From contig JAJYKO010000201.1 in NCBI GenBank assembly GCA_021788565.1, forward strand, positions 1-8,226: DNA of 8,226 nucleotides, in the 5' to 3' direction. This DNA comes from Chloroflexota bacterium. Lineage in GTDB: Bacteria; Chloroflexota; UBA6077. Within the stretch, counting starts at the first letter, position 1; every line of letters starts with the position of its first letter. Below are positions 5,951 to 8,226 of the stretch, one piece after another. Below the pieces are notes generated by a model, which saw nothing but the letters and a program-made list of their open reading frames with translations, was not told the origin of the DNA and did no database searches. The position numbers and the translations under genes are program-made.

Positions 5951-7648
5951 CTGCGTCCGGCGGTAGAAGGCCGATCGCCGGCCGGCGGTGAGGGCGCTTA
6001 GCTCCGGCCCACCTATCCCGTACCGGCGCATGGCGTGACGGATCACCTCCACCCCTGCCTCGAACTCTGGCTGGACGACCTCCGTCGCTCCGGCGTCCTG
6101 CAGACGCCTTACCTGGCTCGCGTCGGTGGCTCGAGCCACGATGTCCAGGCGTTGGTACTTGCTTCGGACGTACCTCGTTGCCCGCTCCGCCGAGCGAGCG
6201 TCGGGGATGAGCACCGCCAGCAACACCGCCCTGCTCAGTCCCGCGTGGTCGAGCACCACTGGGTTGGCCCCGTCGCCGTACACCACCGGCACACCTCGCT
6301 CCCGTGTCTCCTTGACCACATCGGGATTGTAGTCGATCACCAGATAGTGCATGCCCCGTTTCTCCAGCGCATCCGCCAGCTCGCGGCCCACCCTTCCGAA
6401 CCCGCATATGACCGCGTGGCCGCGCAGGCCCATGACGTCGGCCGAAAGTTCCACCGGCTCCTTGAACCAGCGACCAAGCACGGGTGCGCCCTCCAGCCAC
6501 CGTAAGAGGAACGGGCCTGCTCGAAGCAGGAACGGGGAGATCAGAATGCTGAGCACCACCGTGCCGAGCGCCAGCGTGAACACCGTCTGCGGTATGGCTC
6601 CCCGGTCGACGCCGATACCTGCCAGAAGGAAGGAGAACTCTCCCTGCTGCGCCAGGCTAAGCCCTGCCAGGAAGGCCACCCGCGCCGGCAGCCCGAGCAG
6701 GGAGACGAGCAGGGTGACGATGGCTACCTTCCCCACAACCACTATCGCCACCAGGAGTGCCACCAACGGTGCCTGGGACCAGAGGGCGGCGGGGTCGATC
6801 AGCATTCCCAGGGAAACGAAGAAGAGCGAGGAGAAGAGGTCTCGAAGGGGGACCATCTCCGCGATCACCTGCGTCCTGTACTCCGATTCCGCGATCACCA
6901 GGCCGGCGAGGAACGCCCCGAAGGCCAGCGAGAGCCCGGCCGCATTGGTCACCAGCGCTGTTCCAAGAGCCAGGCCCACTACACCCAGGATGAACAGCTC
7001 CCTGCTGTGGGGCACCGCCGCGTGACCGAGGATCCAGGGGACCGCTCGGGCTCCCACAAGGTAAGCCCCCAGCAGTACCGCGGAGGCCTTTAGCGCGGCG
7101 CTTGCCAGGTCGCCCAGCAGGTTTCCTCCTCCAGTGGCGAGCGATGGGAGGATTACGACCATCGGCACCATGGCGATGTCCTGTACCAGCAGGATCCCCA
7201 GCGCCGCGCGGCCGTGAAGGGATTGAAGCTCCCCCCGACTCATCAGCAGCTTCATAGCGACGACGGTGCTGGAGAGGGCGAGGAGGGCGCCCAGGTAGAT
7301 CCCCTGGACCGGAGAAAGCCCGGCGAGCGGCGCCAGCGGAATACCCAGCAGCATGATAAAGAGGATCTGGAGCGCTCCCCCAACGCCGGCCACCTTCCCC
7401 AACCGGCGCAGCTCGCCGATGGAAAACTCGGCCCCGAGGACGAACATCAGCAACGCCACCCCGATCTCGGCCATCAGCTGGACGGAGTGAAGGTTGGCTG
7501 AGGGACCGGGCGTGAACTGCCCTATCACGAGGCCGCCGGCCAGGTAGCCCAGTAGTACCGGCAGGCCCAGCCGCTGTGCGATAGTCCCGCCGATGAAGGC
7601 AGCGGTCACCGCCATCGCCAGATTCAGGACCAGCTCCGTATTTTCCAC
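5948..7648 (-). CDS. Kef-type (CPA2) monovalent cation:proton antiporter with TrkA-N domain
   Basis: This 566-residue membrane protein should exchange K+ or Na+ for H+. Residues 1-385 are the Na+/H+ exchanger domain, with about 12-13 hydrophobic spans, LGLPVLLGYLAGGLVIG near the start, ALSSTVVAMKLL (122-133), QDIAMVP (156-162) with the conserved Asp157 of the ion site, and SLAQQGEFSFLL (331-342). Residues 409 to about 525 form a TrkA-N (RCK) Rossmann domain: HAVICGFGRVGRELA (411-425) has the GxGxxG loop, and Asp439 ends the second strand, which favours NAD(H). No clear TrkA-C domain follows, and no KefF/KefG partner gene is seen. The frame stays open upstream to 8191, but family similarity starts only at VENTEL. 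A GTG at 7648 with GGGAGG 7 bases upstream fixes the start there. Whether K+ or Na+ is carried cannot be read from sequence. Confidence 0.93.
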   Translation of the reverse strand: MENTELVLNLAMAVTAAFIGGTIAQRLGLPVLLGYLAGGLVIGQFTPGPSANLHSVQLMAEIGVALLMFVLGAEFSIGELRRLGKVAGVGGALQILFIMLLGIPLAPLAGLSPVQGIYLGALLALSSTVVAMKLLMSRGELQSLHGRAALGILLVQDIAMVPMVVILPSLATGGGNLLGDLASAALKASAVLLGAYLVGARAVPWILGHAAVPHSRELFILGVVGLALGTALVTNAAGLSLAFGAFLAGLVIAESEYRTQVIAEMVPLRDLFSSLFFVSLGMLIDPAALWSQAPLVALLVAIVVVGKVAIVTLLVSLLGLPARVAFLAGLSLAQQGEFSFLLAGIGVDRGAIPQTVFTLALGTVVLSILISPFLLRAGPFLLRWLEGAPVLGRWFKEPVELSADVMGLRGHAVICGFGRVGRELADALEKRGMHYLVIDYNPDVVKETRERGVPVVYGDGANPVVLDHAGLSRAVLLAVLIPDARSAERATRYVRSKYQRLDIVARATDASQVRRLQDAGATEVVQPEFEAGVEVIRHAMRRYGIGGPELSALTAGRRSAFYRRTQ

Positions 7649-7655
7649 GGTCAGG

Positions 7656-7661
7656 CCTCCC
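7656..7661 (-). promoter_or_regulatory. Shine-Dalgarno site for the GTG start of the antiporter
   Basis: On the minus strand GGGAGG lies 7 bases before the GTG at 7648-7646. It decides between this start and far-upstream ATGs in the same open frame, which lack family similarity and overlap the divergent oxidoreductase gene. Confidence 0.8.
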
Positions 7662-7774
7662 GCCCCATCGCGAATCCTGGAATCGACGCTTAACCGGGGC
7701 CGAGCACGACCGACTGAAGTCTCGACTCCAAGCGGCAGAGCAGCCTCTACACCGGTGCTTCTGCGCCCGATCGA

Positions 7775-7783
7775 AGCATAGCA
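7775..7783 (-). promoter_or_regulatory. Candidate extended -10 promoter for the antiporter
   Basis: Read on the minus strand the sequence is TGC-TATGCT, an extended -10 match with two mismatches in the hexamer. No convincing -35 is seen. It would give a leader of roughly 120 bases before the GTG start. The evidence is by eye only. Confidence 0.3.
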
Positions 7784-7822
7784 TGCCGTCTCTTTGCCCT
7801 GCACCAGTCTTGCATTCTGGCA

Positions 7823-7851
7823 TTGACAGCGCGAGCCCTCGGAGCTAGGGT
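7823..7851 (+). promoter_or_regulatory. Candidate sigma-70-type promoter for the SDR gene
   Basis: A perfect -35 box TTGACA (7823-7828) is followed, after 17 bases, by TAGGGT (7846-7851), which keeps the first, second and last bases of TATAAT. A start near 7858 would leave a short leader of about 35 bases before the ATG at 7893. The intact -35 and ideal spacing make this the best promoter match in the window. Confidence 0.5.
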
Positions 7852-7892
7852 GCCCGTCGTGACAACTATGTGGCAGGAACCTGGAGGAAGAC

Positions 7893-8226
7893 ATGGATCT
7901 GGGGTTGAAGGACAGGGTCGCCATCGTGGCGGCCGCCAGTAAGGGGCTCGGCAAGGCTGTTGCGCTGGGGCTGGCGCGGGAGGGGGCGAAGATCGTCATC
8001 TGTTCTCGCGGCAGGGAGACGCTCGAGTTGGCCGCCGAGGAGATTCGTCGCGAGACCGGCTCCGACGTTCTGGCGGTGGCTGCCGACGTCACCCGAGAAG
8101 ATGAGGTGAAGCGGTTGGTTGAGGAGACCATGCGCCGCTTCGGTCGGGTGGATATCCTGGTGAACAACGCGGGTGGACCGCCGCCAACCACCTTTCTGGA
8201 GGCGTCCGTCCAGGACTTCCGGAACG
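7893..8226 (+). CDS. SDR-family oxidoreductase, FabG-like, 3' end outside the window
   Basis: The first 111 residues of a short-chain dehydrogenase/reductase are present; a full protein is usually about 250-265. SD GGAGG (7883-7887) lies 5 bases before the ATG. Visible parts of the Rossmann fold are the first strand VAIV (9-12), the nucleotide loop ending SKGLG (16-20), VICSRG (35-40) after strand 2, the ADV motif (64-66) and the NNAGG block (91-95) followed by PPP. The usual TGxxxGxG loop reads A-A instead of T-G at residues 13-14, while the later glycines (18, 20) are kept. SKGLG and NNAGGPPP together resemble a FabG-like subgroup annotated as 3-oxoacyl-ACP reductase homologues of unknown substrate. 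Arg39 after strand 2 hints at NADP(H). The catalytic Ser-Tyr-Lys residues lie beyond the window, so activity cannot be judged. Confidence 0.9.
   Translation, partial: MDLGLKDRVAIVAAASKGLGKAVALGLAREGAKIVICSRGRETLELAAEEIRRETGSDVLAVAADVTREDEVKRLVEETMRRFGRVDILVNNAGGPPPTTFLEASVQDFRN

Noticed and set aside
6657..7823. 388-residue minus-strand frame in another phase over the antiporter
   Set aside because: It overlaps a well-supported gene on the same strand. Its composition is Gly/Arg/Pro-rich and no domain is seen.
7649..8191. Upstream extension of the antiporter frame by 181 residues
   Set aside because: The extension is Ser/Arg/Pro-rich, has no family similarity and overlaps the divergent SDR gene antisense. 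GTG at 7648 with an SD is the better start.

Overview
The window is a GC-rich piece of a bacterial chromosome with ordinary gene spacing, mostly housekeeping and membrane-energetics genes. There is no mobile element, CRISPR array, rRNA or recognisable tRNA. A Chloroflexota (Chloroflexi) source is my best guess. The reasons are a membrane-anchored Ser/Thr kinase with a long Thr/Pro/Ala-rich outer linker, a 'GRGADLFEST' type proton pyrophosphatase and strong Shine-Dalgarno (SD) sites in GC-rich DNA. This rests on family resemblance only, not on a marker gene.

Layout, left to right. Positions 28-1071 (+) encode QueA, the enzyme for the penultimate step of queuosine tRNA modification. After a 233-base gap, 1305-3398 (+) encodes a eukaryotic-type Ser/Thr protein kinase with one membrane span and a C-terminal beta-rich outer domain that resembles a carbohydrate-binding fold. 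Positions 3399-3790 hold no convincing gene. They contain a candidate extended -10 promoter and a leader of about 280 bases with several GC-rich hairpins, placed before a membrane-bound pyrophosphatase (3791-5902, +). A 17-bp perfect inverted repeat at 5914-5950 separates this gene from a convergent Kef-type (CPA2) cation:proton antiporter (7648-5948, -). Positions 7649-7892 form a divergent promoter region. The last gene, an SDR-family oxidoreductase (7893 onward, +), runs off the window.

Two neighbouring proteins act on the proton gradient: the pyrophosphatase can build it from PPi, and the antiporter can spend it on cation exchange. They are convergently transcribed, so a shared role is conjecture. 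The kinase could sense something outside the cell, but no substrate gene is evident. I see no clear previously undescribed multi-gene system. The best leads are the kinase's outer domain, the structured leader of the pyrophosphatase gene and the repeat between the convergent genes.
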